A DNA stretch of 64,000 bases from Pedobacter heparinus DSM 2366 (GCF_000023825.1 NC_013061.1:4650001-4714000); one strand, 5' to 3'; shown: positions 35,133-44,684, numbered from the stretch's first letter. The notes: generated by a model not told the origin, from the letters alone. Translations and numbers: made by a program.

Positions 35133-36257
35133 ATGTCTAAAAAAATTCTGCTGCTCACACTGGAAACATTTTGTGCCACGGGCGGTATACAGAAAATGGG
35201 CCGGATACTGGCTTACGGCTTACAGCAGTTGGGTGCAAAACATAAATGGGAGGCTGAGCTGTATTCCTTATGCGACCGGAAAACCGACTTAATGCCCGAA
35301 TATTTAGCGGAAGAAAAGTTTAAAGCTTTTCGCAAAAACAGGCTGAAATTTATGTGGGAGAGCATAAAGGCAGGAAAGAAGGCAGACCTGGTTATACTAA
35401 GCCACATCAATTTATCGGTACTCGGCTGGGCAATATACCTGCTTAATCCAAATTGCCAGATCTGGCTTATTGCACATGGAATAGAGGTTTGGCGCCCCTT
35501 AAGGTTATGGAAAAAGTCGGTTTGGAAAATTTGCAGTAAGGTAATCTGTGTAAGCAGGTATACACAGGAGAAAGTTATTGCCTTACACCAGGTTGCACCC
35601 GAACAGTGTACAGTGGTCAACAACGCAGTCGACCCCTTTATCACCTTTCCTGAACATTTCCATAAACCCGGGTATTTACTGGAACGGTACGAATTAAATA
35701 CAGATCAGAAAATTGTATTTACGCTGGCCCGCATTTCCGTTACAGAACAGTATAAAGGTTATGATCAGGTGATAAAAGCCCTTGGCAATCTCGGTCAGAA
35801 CAATATACAGTATGTGCTTGCAGGACCTTATGATGAAGCTGAAAAGCTACGCCTTACACAATTGGCAAGCCAGTACGGCCTGGGCAATAATTTTATACTT
35901 CCAGGTTATATCAAAGCTGAAGAACTGGCCGATCATTTTTTACTGGCTGACCTGTTTGTATTGCCCAGCAAGAAAGAAGGCTTTGGGATTGTGTTTATAG
36001 AAGCTATGGCCTTCGGCTTACCCATCATCTGCGGCAATGCTGATGGCAGTGTGGATGCAGTGAAAAACCAGGAGATGGGTACAGCCATTGATCCGGATGA
36101 TATCGGGGCCCTGGAACAGGCCATCCTCCGGAACCTTGGCCGCACCTTAAGCATTGGGGCACGCAAAAGCATTCAGCAACAATGTTTAAAATATTTTAGT
36201 CAGCAGCATTACCTGCAAACCTTAGAACGGTTAATCAAAAATGAAGCCTGTAACTGA
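35133..36257 (+). CDS. Family 4 glycosyltransferase (GT-B)
   Basis: This 374-residue GT-B transferase has an N-terminal Rossmann half (ILLLTLETFCATGGIQKMGR; WLIAHGIEVW; VICVSRYTQEKVIAL). The C-terminal half carries the GT4 signature (FTLARISVTEQYKGYDQVIKA; LFVLPSKKEGFGIVFIEAMAFGLPIICGN), in which the EGFGIVFIE stretch supplies the E-x7-E nucleotide-sugar site. It is cytoplasmic and should retain anomeric configuration. Donor and linkage are unknown. Its 3' end overlaps the ABC permease gene by 17 bp. Confidence 0.9.
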   Translation: MSKKILLLTLETFCATGGIQKMGRILAYGLQQLGAKHKWEAELYSLCDRKTDLMPEYLAEEKFKAFRKNRLKFMWESIKAGKKADLVILSHINLSVLGWAIYLLNPNCQIWLIAHGIEVWRPLRLWKKSVWKICSKVICVSRYTQEKVIALHQVAPEQCTVVNNAVDPFITFPEHFHKPGYLLERYELNTDQKIVFTLARISVTEQYKGYDQVIKALGNLGQNNIQYVLAGPYDEAEKLRLTQLASQYGLGNNFILPGYIKAEELADHFLLADLFVLPSKKEGFGIVFIEAMAFGLPIICGNADGSVDAVKNQEMGTAIDPDDIGALEQAILRNLGRTLSIGARKSIQQQCLKYFSQQHYLQTLERLIKNEACN

Positions 36258-37104
36258 AGAAACATGGGACATGGAGATCAGGCCAAAAAACAGCCTGATT
36301 GAACTTAAGCTCAGGGATGTATGGCATTACAGGGATTTGCTGGTATTGCTGGTGAAGCGCGATTTTGTTTCCTTTTATAAGCAAACCATACTGGGCCCGC
36401 TCTGGTTCTTTATCCAGCCCATTTTTACCACTATCACCTTCACTTTCATTTTTGGTAACCTGGCCGGGATTTCGACCGACGGGCTTCCGCAGCCTTTGTT
36501 TTACATGGCGGGCATTACTGCCTGGAACTATTTTTCAGATTGCCTGAACAAGACCAGTACTGTGTTTAAAGACAATACCAATCTGTTTGGGAAAGTATAT
36601 TTTCCAAGGCTGATCATGCCCCTTAGCATTGTGGCCTCTAACCTGGTGCGCTTTGGGGTACAAATGCTGTTGTTTGTCCTGATGATTGTTTACTACCTGT
36701 TAACCGGCAAAGATTTTGGACCAAACTGGTACCTGCTCCTGTTCCCCGTACTCATTGTACTGATGGCCTGCCTGGGCCTGGGCTTAGGGATGATCATCTC
36801 GGCAATGACGACCAGATACCGCGACCTCAGCTTTCTGGTAAGCTTTGGGGTACAGTTGTTAATGTATGCCACTACAGTCATCTACCCCCTATCCACTGCG
36901 CTGGAAAAATATCCGGCCTATGCCTGGATCATTGAGTATAACCCCATGACGCCCATCATAGAAACTTTCAGGTATGGCTTTCTTGGAAGAGGTAGTTTTA
37001 GCTGGCAGAACCTGGGTTACTGTACGTTCATAACTTTTTGCATTACCTTTTTAGGGGTTGTTGTTTTTAATAAGGTTGAAAAAACATTTGTAGATACAAT
37101 TTAG
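36241..37104 (+). CDS. Wzm-type polysaccharide ABC transporter permease
   Basis: The 287-residue ABC-2-type membrane protein has about six membrane segments. The N-terminal amphipathic region (ELKLRDVWHYRDLLVLLVKRDF) and LGPLWFFIQPIFTTITFTFI are characteristic of O-antigen and teichoic-acid exporters. With the ATPase encoded next, it would move an undecaprenyl-linked glycan across the inner membrane. The start ATG overlaps the previous gene by 17 bp. Confidence 0.92.
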   Translation: MKPVTEETWDMEIRPKNSLIELKLRDVWHYRDLLVLLVKRDFVSFYKQTILGPLWFFIQPIFTTITFTFIFGNLAGISTDGLPQPLFYMAGITAWNYFSDCLNKTSTVFKDNTNLFGKVYFPRLIMPLSIVASNLVRFGVQMLLFVLMIVYYLLTGKDFGPNWYLLLFPVLIVLMACLGLGLGMIISAMTTRYRDLSFLVSFGVQLLMYATTVIYPLSTALEKYPAYAWIIEYNPMTPIIETFRYGFLGRGSFSWQNLGYCTFITFCITFLGVVVFNKVEKTFVDTI

Positions 37105-37112
37105 GGTAATTC

Positions 37113-38369
37113 ATGAGCAACATCGTGATAAAAGCGAGCGACCTTTCCAAAGCTTATCAGCTTGGTGAAATAGGAACCGGTACAATTTCCAGGGATCTGG
37201 AACGCTGGTGGGCAAAGCTGCGGGGCAAAGAGGATCCCTTTCTTCGCATCGGGGAGACCAATGACAGAAATACCAGGGCTAAAAGCGACCTGGTATGGAG
37301 CTTAAAAAACCTGGATTTTGAAATTGAACAGGGCGATGCCATAGGCATCATTGGCCGTAATGGTGCCGGAAAAAGCACATTGCTAAAAATTTTAAGCCGG
37401 GTAACCGCCCCTACCAGCGGTTCTGTAAAAATAAAAGGCAGGATAGCCAGTTTACTGGAAGTAGGTACAGGCTTCCATCCGGAACTGACCGGCAGGGAGA
37501 ACATATTTTTAAACGGTGCGATTTTAGGGATGCGCAAAGCAGAGATCAAACGAAAGTTTGATGAGATCGTAGATTTTGCAGGGGTAGAAAGGTATATCGA
37601 TACACCTGTAAAAAGATATTCTTCAGGAATGTATGTTCGGCTTGCCTTTGCAGTTGCTGCACATCTGGAATCGGAGATCCTCATTATCGATGAGGTTCTG
37701 GCTGTGGGTGATGCGGAATTTCAAAAGAAATGTTTGGGAAAGATGGGCGATTTGAGTAAAGGAGGAGGCAGAACGGTACTTTTTGTGAGCCATCATATGG
37801 GGAGTATAAGCGGACTTTGCAACAAAGGGATTTTATTGTCAAATGGAGAAATCCTTCAAACCGGCAGCATTTCGACCACAATAGATAGTTATTTAGCTAA
37901 TCAGGTGCAGGAAAGTGAAATCCCAATTGCAGCACGAAAAAACCGGGAAGGTATAGGCAGTGTAAGAATCGAAAAGATTGATATTCTACCCGCAGTCATT
38001 ACAACTTTCAAACCCCTGGTAATAGTGATTTCCTTTCAAAATAAGACCGGAAACATCAAGATCAGGGAAGCAGGGATCAGTATCTGGACAAGGGATGGCT
38101 TCAGGCTCATCAGCATCTCTACTGATTTTACCGGTGGGCAGGGGCTGATCCTGACCAATAAGATAACCTGTACAATTTCCAGTTTGCCTCTTATTGAAGG
38201 CAGCTATCAACTTAATGCATTTATATCATCGGATAATGGTTTAGAGGACTATATCACTTCTGCAAAAACATTAACGGTAACCCATTCAGATTATTTTGGA
38301 TCTGGGAAAACCGTTAACCCGCAATGGGGGACGCTTGCCGTTCCGCATTCATGGGAATTCAACATTTAG
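37113..38369 (+). CDS. Wzt-type polysaccharide ABC transporter ATPase with C-terminal glycan-binding domain
   Basis: The 418-residue protein has an N-terminal ABC domain with Walker A GIIGRNGAGKST, the polysaccharide-exporter motif EVGTGFHPELTGRENI, the signature YSSGMYVRLAFA and Walker B ILIIDEVLAVGD. The C-terminal beta-rich extension (about 275-418) matches the position of the Wzt carbohydrate-binding domain, which in O8/O9a-type O-antigen systems reads a modified terminal residue before export. A methyltransferase gene follows after only 3 bp, fitting a methyl-capped chain. That last link is inference. Confidence 0.92.
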   Translation: MSNIVIKASDLSKAYQLGEIGTGTISRDLERWWAKLRGKEDPFLRIGETNDRNTRAKSDLVWSLKNLDFEIEQGDAIGIIGRNGAGKSTLLKILSRVTAPTSGSVKIKGRIASLLEVGTGFHPELTGRENIFLNGAILGMRKAEIKRKFDEIVDFAGVERYIDTPVKRYSSGMYVRLAFAVAAHLESEILIIDEVLAVGDAEFQKKCLGKMGDLSKGGGRTVLFVSHHMGSISGLCNKGILLSNGEILQTGSISTTIDSYLANQVQESEIPIAARKNREGIGSVRIEKIDILPAVITTFKPLVIVISFQNKTGNIKIREAGISIWTRDGFRLISISTDFTGGQGLILTNKITCTISSLPLIEGSYQLNAFISSDNGLEDYITSAKTLTVTHSDYFGSGKTVNPQWGTLAVPHSWEFNI

Positions 38370-38372
38370 TAT

Positions 38373-38900
38373 ATGATTCAGTCAAAAAAAGAGCTTGAAA
38401 AATGGTATGACTCCAATGACCCCTGGAAATACGGGGCAGATACGGAGGATATCAAAAGAAAAAAAATATTATTAACGGAGCTCCCGGACAGGGAGTATGA
38501 AACTGTACTGGACATTGGCTGCGGCAATGGTTTTATAACGCAGGATTTACCAGGTAATTTAATACTGGGGGTCGATCTTTCTGAGAATGCCATTAAATAC
38601 GCATGTGAAAACAATAAGGCTACCCACATTTTTTTTGAGCAGCAGAATATTTTTGAACTTTATCATACAGAAAAGACTTTTGACCTGATTGTGGTTACAG
38701 GAGTATTGTATCCACAATATATAGGTGCCTCATCAAATTTAATTTTTGTGATCATCGACCGGTTACTCAATAAAAACGGCATACTGGTTTCCGTTCATAT
38801 TAATGACTGGTACAATTGCAGGTTTCCTTATGATCTTTTTCGTGAACATATTTATCCTTATAAAGAATATCTGCATAGATTGGAGGTCTACCAGAAATGA
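38373..38900 (+). CDS. SAM-dependent methyltransferase
   Basis: The 175-residue class I methyltransferase has motif I at VLDIGCGNGFITQDL, motif II-like LGVDLSENAIKYA and motif IV FDLIVVTGVLYP. Its opening segment (ELEKWYDSNDPWKYGAD) resembles NodS-like enzymes that methylate amino sugars, but the acceptor is not determined. Gene order (directly after Wzt, overlapping the deacetylase-transferase fusion by ATGA) suggests it modifies the nascent glycan. It could act as a chain-terminating cap or as an internal decoration. Confidence 0.82.
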   Translation: MIQSKKELEKWYDSNDPWKYGADTEDIKRKKILLTELPDREYETVLDIGCGNGFITQDLPGNLILGVDLSENAIKYACENNKATHIFFEQQNIFELYHTEKTFDLIVVTGVLYPQYIGASSNLIFVIIDRLLNKNGILVSVHINDWYNCRFPYDLFREHIYPYKEYLHRLEVYQK

Positions 38901-40402
38901 TCTTAATGTACCATAAAGTTGACCTCGAAAGCCCAACAATGTGGTGGGTGACTGCCGATGGGTTTTACAGACAAATGTTTGAACTGCAAAACAGGAAGGC
39001 TGTTTATCTGGATGATTACGATCCGGAAGATCCGGATCAGGTGGTCATTACATTTGACGGGGTTTATAAGAATGTTCTGACTTACGCAGCTCCAATTTTA
39101 CATAAATTTTCCTACCCATTTGAATTATTTGTAACCAGCGATTACATAGGAAAAACCAATGAATTTGACAGTGTAGAACCACAGGCTGATTTTGCATCTG
39201 TTGATGACCTGCAAATTCTGCAAAAAATGGGGGGAAGGATACAATGGCATACGAAAAGCCATCCTGATCTTAAAGCAACTTACGACGAAGATCTGATTCA
39301 TCAGGAACTGACAGTGCCTGATGAACTAATACCCTTTGAAAAACATGGCTTAAAATGGTTTGCATATCCTTATGGAAATTTTAACGACAAGGTTGTTGCT
39401 GAGGTTAGCAAACGTTTTAAAGGGGCTGTGTCCTGCCACCAGGGGTCTGACACGAACATCTACACCTTGAACCGGGTTACTGTAACCCAAAAGCATCGCT
39501 TTTCTGACCAAACCATATCTTGTATTATTCCCTGTTATAATTACGGGCACTTCCTGGCAGAGGCCATTGAATCTGTACTCAGGCAAACTATCCCGGCAGA
39601 TGAAATTATCATTGCCGACGATTGCTCAACAGATATGACAGCCGAGATCTCCCTTTTTTTTCAAAAGAAACATCCGGACCGGATCAAATACATAAAGAAC
39701 CCTGAAAACCTTGGAATTATCAGAAACTTCAATAAAGCAGTTAGCTTATCAACCGGCTCATATCTTGTTTTCTTAGGGGCAGACAATCGTTTTCAATCAA
39801 ATTATATAGAAGAATGTGCAGGAATACTCCATCAACATGCGTGTGTTGGCATTGCTTATACAGATTTTTTATTTTTTGGCAGCAGGGCAAAGAAAATGTA
39901 TACCGATTCTAAAAAGGAATACCAATCTACTGTACACAACGGCTTTTTCAAAATACAGTTCCCGGAAGCAGAAGATATAGATGTAGCCGAGAGGCTAAAA
40001 CATGAAAACTTTATACATGGATCTTCTATGTTTAGGCGTATATGCTATGAACAGGTTGGAGGTTATCAGTCAAACCCAACGGTACCGGAAGATTATAACC
40101 TTTTTTTTAGCATAGTTAAAAGCGGTTATCAAATTAAAAAGGCAAATAAGACGGTATTACATTACAGACAACATTCCCCTGACCAGGCAAATCATGTTTT
40201 TGGGGCCCAGGTACTGGTCAACATTTATATGATTAAGATAAAAGAGCTGGAGACTGAATTACGGTTCTTAAGAAAGTACAAAATTGTGCAGGCCATTTCA
40301 TTTGCGTTCAGGATAAAGAACAATACCAGAAAACTAATCCGTTATTCAAATCAGCATGGGATGGGCAAGACCATCCGAAAAGTATTTAGCAGGTTATTTT
40401 GA
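38897..40402 (+). CDS. NodB-type polysaccharide deacetylase domain fused to GT2 glycosyltransferase
   Basis: The 501-residue protein has two domains. Residues 1-200 resemble a polysaccharide deacetylase: ITFDGVYKNVLTYAAPIL (51-68), HTKSH (118-122, metal-site His pair) and FAYPYGNFND (155-164). From about 206 a GT2 transferase follows (ISCIIPCYNYGHFLAEAIES; ADDCSTD at 240-246; VFLGADNRF). The canonical TFDDG motif reads TFDG here, so one of the two aspartates, normally a metal ligand, is missing. The domain may be inactive or use a rearranged site. One polypeptide may thus transfer an N-acetylhexosamine and deacetylate it. It starts ATGA-overlapped with the methyltransferase gene. Confidence 0.85.
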   Translation: MILMYHKVDLESPTMWWVTADGFYRQMFELQNRKAVYLDDYDPEDPDQVVITFDGVYKNVLTYAAPILHKFSYPFELFVTSDYIGKTNEFDSVEPQADFASVDDLQILQKMGGRIQWHTKSHPDLKATYDEDLIHQELTVPDELIPFEKHGLKWFAYPYGNFNDKVVAEVSKRFKGAVSCHQGSDTNIYTLNRVTVTQKHRFSDQTISCIIPCYNYGHFLAEAIESVLRQTIPADEIIIADDCSTDMTAEISLFFQKKHPDRIKYIKNPENLGIIRNFNKAVSLSTGSYLVFLGADNRFQSNYIEECAGILHQHACVGIAYTDFLFFGSRAKKMYTDSKKEYQSTVHNGFFKIQFPEAEDIDVAERLKHENFIHGSSMFRRICYEQVGGYQSNPTVPEDYNLFFSIVKSGYQIKKANKTVLHYRQHSPDQANHVFGAQVLVNIYMIKIKELETELRFLRKYKIVQAISFAFRIKNNTRKLIRYSNQHGMGKTIRKVFSRLF

Positions 40403-41295
40403 TCTCCATCATTATCATAAATTACAATACATTTCAGCTGACAGCCGATTGCATTTCTTCTGTTGTGGAGTATACCTTTTGTAAGTATGAAATTATAGTG
40501 GTAGACAATGCTTCGACCGAATGTGATCCTGAGCGGTTTAAAGCACTGTTTCCTTTTATAAAGCTTGTTAAGAACCCTCGGAATTACGGGTTTGCAAAAG
40601 GAAACAACACTGGCATCCGTGCAGCAGCAGGAGCGCTTATATTACTGTTAAACAGCGACACAGTGCTATTGAACAATGCAATAGATTTAGCCTGCAAAAA
40701 AATACTGTCGGATCAAAAGATTGGGGCATTAAGTGTAAAGCTCGTCAGCACCGATGGCAGTTTACAGCAATGCACCCATCACTGGTCTGATTTAGGAAAG
40801 CTGGTAGGCTGCACCTTTCGTCTGCATCATATTTTCAGTTATTTTAAAAATATCCAGCCCGATCTTGAAAAAGAGGCTTACAGTCAATATCTCTGGGGTA
40901 CATTTTTTCTTTTCCCCCGAAGTATCCTTGAGATCTTTGAAAACAGACGTTTACCGGAAACATTTTTCATGTATGGGGAAGATACCGAATGGAGTTATTA
41001 CATCAGAGCAGCGGGATATAGACTATACTATTTGCCGGAGGCAAAGATTTTACACTATGGCGCTGCAAGTCCAGGGCCCAATAAAGCCGATAAATGGGCA
41101 AATGGGTTCCACAATGAATACCGTCTGCATCTGATCATCAAGGGAAGACTTTACACTTTCTTTTACTATGCATTCCTGTCTTTATTTTACTTTTCGGGCT
41201 TTAGAAAAGAGAACTTTCAGCGGGGCAGGTATATATTTAAATACATCTGTAAGCATGCATTTAAATCCCGTAAATATTTTTTATTAAAAGCTTGA
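40399..41295 (+). CDS. Family 2 glycosyltransferase (rhamnosyltransferase-like)
   Basis: The 298-residue GT2 begins at TTG 40399, inside the previous TGA, with ISIIIINYNTFQLTADCISS. Motifs: VVDNASTE, the NPRNYGFAKGNNTGIR stretch and LLNSDTVLL (DxD equivalent). FFMYGEDTEWSYYIRAAGY is typical of WbbL/RfbF-like rhamnosyltransferases. A hydrophobic stretch near residue 255 may associate with the membrane. Rhamnose as donor is suggested by subfamily appearance only. Its last codons overlap the TTG start of the next gene. Confidence 0.87.
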   Translation: MISIIIINYNTFQLTADCISSVVEYTFCKYEIIVVDNASTECDPERFKALFPFIKLVKNPRNYGFAKGNNTGIRAAAGALILLLNSDTVLLNNAIDLACKKILSDQKIGALSVKLVSTDGSLQQCTHHWSDLGKLVGCTFRLHHIFSYFKNIQPDLEKEAYSQYLWGTFFLFPRSILEIFENRRLPETFFMYGEDTEWSYYIRAAGYRLYYLPEAKILHYGAASPGPNKADKWANGFHNEYRLHLIIKGRLYTFFYYAFLSLFYFSGFRKENFQRGRYIFKYICKHAFKSRKYFLLKA

Positions 41296-42422
41296 AGATT
41301 TTTTTATCCTTCTTACAGGGCCCTGAACATTATCCCGTACCTGCCTATTCCTTCTGGCAGTACTATATAAAAAACGGAATTGAGGAAGCGGGTGATCAGT
41401 GGGACGAATGCCCTGGGGCCGATTGGGCAATGGGCCTGCTTCCCCTGTCGAAGCCGGATCTTGACAAATGGAGGGTGCAAATATGGGAGAAAACCATCGA
41501 TTATATTAAAAAGAACCGGCCAGACTTTTTTTTAAGCTATTTATATCCGCACCAAATTGATGTAAACGCGATAAATGAGATCAAAAAATCAGGCATCCCC
41601 TGCATTAATTTCTTTTGCGACAATTACCGTGAGTTTGACAGGATCCCGAATGCATTCGGGGCCTTCGATCTGAACTGGGTACCTGAATTCGAAAGCTTAG
41701 CCGCCTATAAACACGCAGGGTTCAAACACATACATTTACCAATGCCCATGTGGGTTGATCCGCTTTATAGAAATACAAATATTGCCGAATCTCAGCAAGT
41801 CACATTTATCGGGTCCGCAGACCAGCAGCGCATTGCATTGTTTAATGAAACAGCTGAAAAAATAGATACCCTAAAAATTTACGGAACAGGCTGGCTTGGT
41901 AAAAGCAAGCCCGCTACAGCTCAGGACTCCTTTATCAGCAAAGGTATAAACCAGGTCCAATTCATTAAAAAATACGGGTTAGGAGCCTATTGTCAAAAAA
42001 TGGCCCGGCGGAGCGTAAATGTAGCCGTTAACGGGCAGCTTAGCGATAAGCTAAATGGCAATTTAAGTTTTGAAGCCTATATTGACCATACCAGGCATAG
42101 CCTGATCACCCTGGGCATCAACCGCTTCCCATCTTTTAGGTTTCCGTTTAAAAACCCCGGCAAATACTCCAGGTTACGTGATATTGAGGCTCCAATGCTT
42201 GGGGCCTGCTACCTTACAGAATGGACCGAAGGATTAGATCTATTGTACGATATAGATCGGGAAATAGCCTGCTACTCCAGTTCTGAGGAACTAATTTTCC
42301 AGATAGGGCGACTTGATAAAGATAAACCACTTAGAGATGGTATCCGAAAAAAAGGACAGCAGCGTGCACTCTCTGAACATTCAATACCCCATACCTTAAA
42401 GCTAATTAAGGCAGGCTTATGA
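41292..42422 (+). CDS. CgeB/DUF3880-like glycosyltransferase
   Basis: This 376-residue protein starts with TTG at 41292. Its N-terminal half has FFLSYLYPHQIDVNAINEIKKSG and INFFCDNYREFDRIP. The C-terminal half has VTFIGSADQQRIALFNE, VAVNGQLSDKLNGNLSFEAY and IEAPMLGACYLTEWTEGLDLLYD. This layout resembles CgeB-like GT-B transferases (glycosyltransferase group 1, often found with spore or surface glycans). The expected E-x7-E region is altered (RDIEAPMLGACYL keeps a glutamate). Donor is unknown. I consider transferase function likely but not certain. Confidence 0.68.
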   Translation: MKIFLSFLQGPEHYPVPAYSFWQYYIKNGIEEAGDQWDECPGADWAMGLLPLSKPDLDKWRVQIWEKTIDYIKKNRPDFFLSYLYPHQIDVNAINEIKKSGIPCINFFCDNYREFDRIPNAFGAFDLNWVPEFESLAAYKHAGFKHIHLPMPMWVDPLYRNTNIAESQQVTFIGSADQQRIALFNETAEKIDTLKIYGTGWLGKSKPATAQDSFISKGINQVQFIKKYGLGAYCQKMARRSVNVAVNGQLSDKLNGNLSFEAYIDHTRHSLITLGINRFPSFRFPFKNPGKYSRLRDIEAPMLGACYLTEWTEGLDLLYDIDREIACYSSSEELIFQIGRLDKDKPLRDGIRKKGQQRALSEHSIPHTLKLIKAGL

Positions 42423-43690
42423 ACAAAGATTTTTTAAACTGTCGTTTTGCACCAGCCGTAAAGGTTAAAGTGAAATTTGATCACCGGCTGGAAGGACTGC
42501 GCGGATTTGCTGCTCTGGGTGTTTTTCTGGCACATGGATTAGGGCAAAACTGGCTCGATCCCACTTACAAGGCTGCTGGTATCATATCCTATCTGACAGT
42601 GGGGGGATTAGCCGTTTACATTTTTTTTATGCTATCCGGGTTTGTTATTGGTTTAGGTGCATTGAAGGAAACACACCTTAGCGTTCACACTTTCTATAAA
42701 AAAAGATTGGTTCGTTTATACCCGATTTATTTATTTGCTTTTGCCTTTCTGTTCATTTTAGGCACTAAAAATACATTCCCGATTATCGTGGGAAATTTAT
42801 TGATGCTTCAAAACAGCTTACCTTATCTAAACATTAAAATCCCGGTTGAATTTAATCTTGCCCCAATCTGGAGCATCAATTATGAAATGGTTTATTATCT
42901 GCTCTTTCCTTTGATAAGTTTAGCAAAGCCAAAAATTATTAGCATTGCGATACCACTATTCCTCATTTCTGTAATCGGTTATTATTATCCTTTTGTGCCC
43001 ACATTCCTGACCGACTATGCTACCGGATATATCTTCTGGTTATTTGGACTCGGGATTTGCTGGCTTTTACCGGCAAGTAAAGTAGTTAAGGTCAGTTTCC
43101 TGAGCTACATGTTTCTAATTATGTCTTATCAGCACTTTGCAATAGGCTCCGTGTTTTTAAAAGGTTTTAATTTGTATAGCGAAAACAAACATGGACTTGG
43201 CCTGGAAATCCTGTGGAACCTTCCGCTCTGCATCCTGATCATTTCAGATCTTGCCGGAAGGCAGCTGCCTTACCGGCGCTTCTTTTTGATCCTGTCTTAC
43301 CTGATGCCATTGTTTCTGGTCATTTACCTGGTCATCACAAAACGGCTGACCGAGGATACGCGCTGGATCGCTTCCACTTTATTTTATCTGATCTCTCTTG
43401 CTCTATTTGCAGAAAAAACATGCTCAGCAATAGTTTTAAAAGGGTTAAGTTTTATTGGCAGTATATCTTATGCCATCTATATTTTCCATTGGCCTTTAAT
43501 GCTTATTGTGAATAAATACTACCCCTATTCGGGAACGATGTCTGCTTACCTGCAAAAGTTTATAGTATGGACGATACTTACTTTTACCTTATCATATTTT
43601 GCAGAAAAAATTATCCAAGCCCGGATCAGTGCCTTTTTTTTCAAACCTGCTTCAGCTTCGCCCCGGCTTGTTAACAGCAAGAACGGCTAA
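42419..43690 (+). CDS. Acyltransferase 3 family membrane O-acyltransferase
   Basis: This 423-residue integral membrane protein has about ten hydrophobic segments. It opens with the family motif FDHRLEGLRGFAALGVFLAHG, including the Arg and His residues thought to take part in acyl transfer. Later motifs include YFFMLSGFVIG-like IFFMLSGFVIGLGAL, KKRLVRLYPIY and APIWSINYEMVYYLLFP. It probably O-acetylates (or otherwise acylates) the polysaccharide repeat unit at the inner membrane. Its start overlaps the previous stop (ATGA). Confidence 0.9.
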   Translation: MNKDFLNCRFAPAVKVKVKFDHRLEGLRGFAALGVFLAHGLGQNWLDPTYKAAGIISYLTVGGLAVYIFFMLSGFVIGLGALKETHLSVHTFYKKRLVRLYPIYLFAFAFLFILGTKNTFPIIVGNLLMLQNSLPYLNIKIPVEFNLAPIWSINYEMVYYLLFPLISLAKPKIISIAIPLFLISVIGYYYPFVPTFLTDYATGYIFWLFGLGICWLLPASKVVKVSFLSYMFLIMSYQHFAIGSVFLKGFNLYSENKHGLGLEILWNLPLCILIISDLAGRQLPYRRFFLILSYLMPLFLVIYLVITKRLTEDTRWIASTLFYLISLALFAEKTCSAIVLKGLSFIGSISYAIYIFHWPLMLIVNKYYPYSGTMSAYLQKFIVWTILTFTLSYFAEKIIQARISAFFFKPASASPRLVNSKNG

Positions 43691-43703
43691 AAAGATCAAA
43701 TTG

Positions 43704-44684
43704 ATGAAAAGCCAGCTGTGCATTTATTACAGGGAAGAACCCGAAAAAGATCGCTTTGTTAAAGGGGACCGGTTCATCAGGCCCATCATCAGAAGACTGG
43801 TCAGGGGCCGAAGGACCAGTGGGATTAAAAAAGTTTTTTTGAACTTATGCAAGGGGCTCGACCTCTTAAAAATAGATTATGTGGTTAACAGGCCATTTAA
43901 GAGGTTAAGTCCCGCGGATAAAGTAGTTGTGCTAGGTAAGGGCAGATATGCACTGGAAGGATATACAAACCCAAATTTAATTATAGCGGGGATCAGCTTA
44001 GTGACACACCCCAGTGAGTGGCCGGACTTATGCATCAGCTATCCCATAGCCAGATACCTTCAGCATTCTGAATGGGCAAATAATGTATACAAGCCCTATT
44101 ATGGGACAGAACGATGTGAAACCTGGCCCGCAGGCATTGATACAGCGCAATGGAAACCCGGAAAGGGACAAAAGGAGATAGATTTTTTGATCTACAATAA
44201 AATATACTGGGACATTGAAACGACCAATAAAATGTTAAGGAATCCGATTATCGACTACCTGAATAAAAAAGGTTATTCCTATACAGAAATAAAGTACGGA
44301 AACTATAAGGAACGGGATTATCGTAAGCTTTTAAACAAATGCCGGGCGATGATCTTCCTTGCCGGCCATGAAAGTCAGGGTTTTGCCTGCTGCGAGGCAA
44401 TGTCGATGAACGTCCCAGTTTTTGCATGGGACATGGGCTTATGCATGGATCCCGCACGTTTTAAATGGGGCCATCCTGTAATTCCGGCAAGCTCGGTACC
44501 CTTCTTCAATGAACGCTGCGGAGCTAAATTTAAAGATTTATCGTCCTTCTACCATGATTTTGAAGCATTCCGTTTAAACGTTATTTCGGGGCATTACAGT
44601 CCAAGGGATTATATTCTTGAAAACCTCAGCTTAAAAAAGAGCGCTGAACAAATGCTCAACATCATAAACACTGTCTATCAATGA
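43704..44684 (+). CDS. Putative glycosyltransferase of unclear family
   Basis: The 326-residue protein starts best at ATG 43704 (MKSQLCIYYREEPEKDR), 13 bp after the acyltransferase stop. The frame is open upstream, but that part overlaps the acyltransferase gene. I do not recognise a named family with certainty. The C-terminal half looks GT-B-like: IDFLIYNKIYWD, CRAMIFLAGHESQGFACCEAMSMNVPVFAWD. The last stretch has the spacing of a GT4 E-x7-E site (HESQGFACCE). The N-terminal half (VVVLGKGRYALEGYTNPNLI) could be the acceptor domain. Position among transferases supports this role. Confidence 0.65.
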   Translation: MKSQLCIYYREEPEKDRFVKGDRFIRPIIRRLVRGRRTSGIKKVFLNLCKGLDLLKIDYVVNRPFKRLSPADKVVVLGKGRYALEGYTNPNLIIAGISLVTHPSEWPDLCISYPIARYLQHSEWANNVYKPYYGTERCETWPAGIDTAQWKPGKGQKEIDFLIYNKIYWDIETTNKMLRNPIIDYLNKKGYSYTEIKYGNYKERDYRKLLNKCRAMIFLAGHESQGFACCEAMSMNVPVFAWDMGLCMDPARFKWGHPVIPASSVPFFNERCGAKFKDLSSFYHDFEAFRLNVISGHYSPRDYILENLSLKKSAEQMLNIINTVYQ

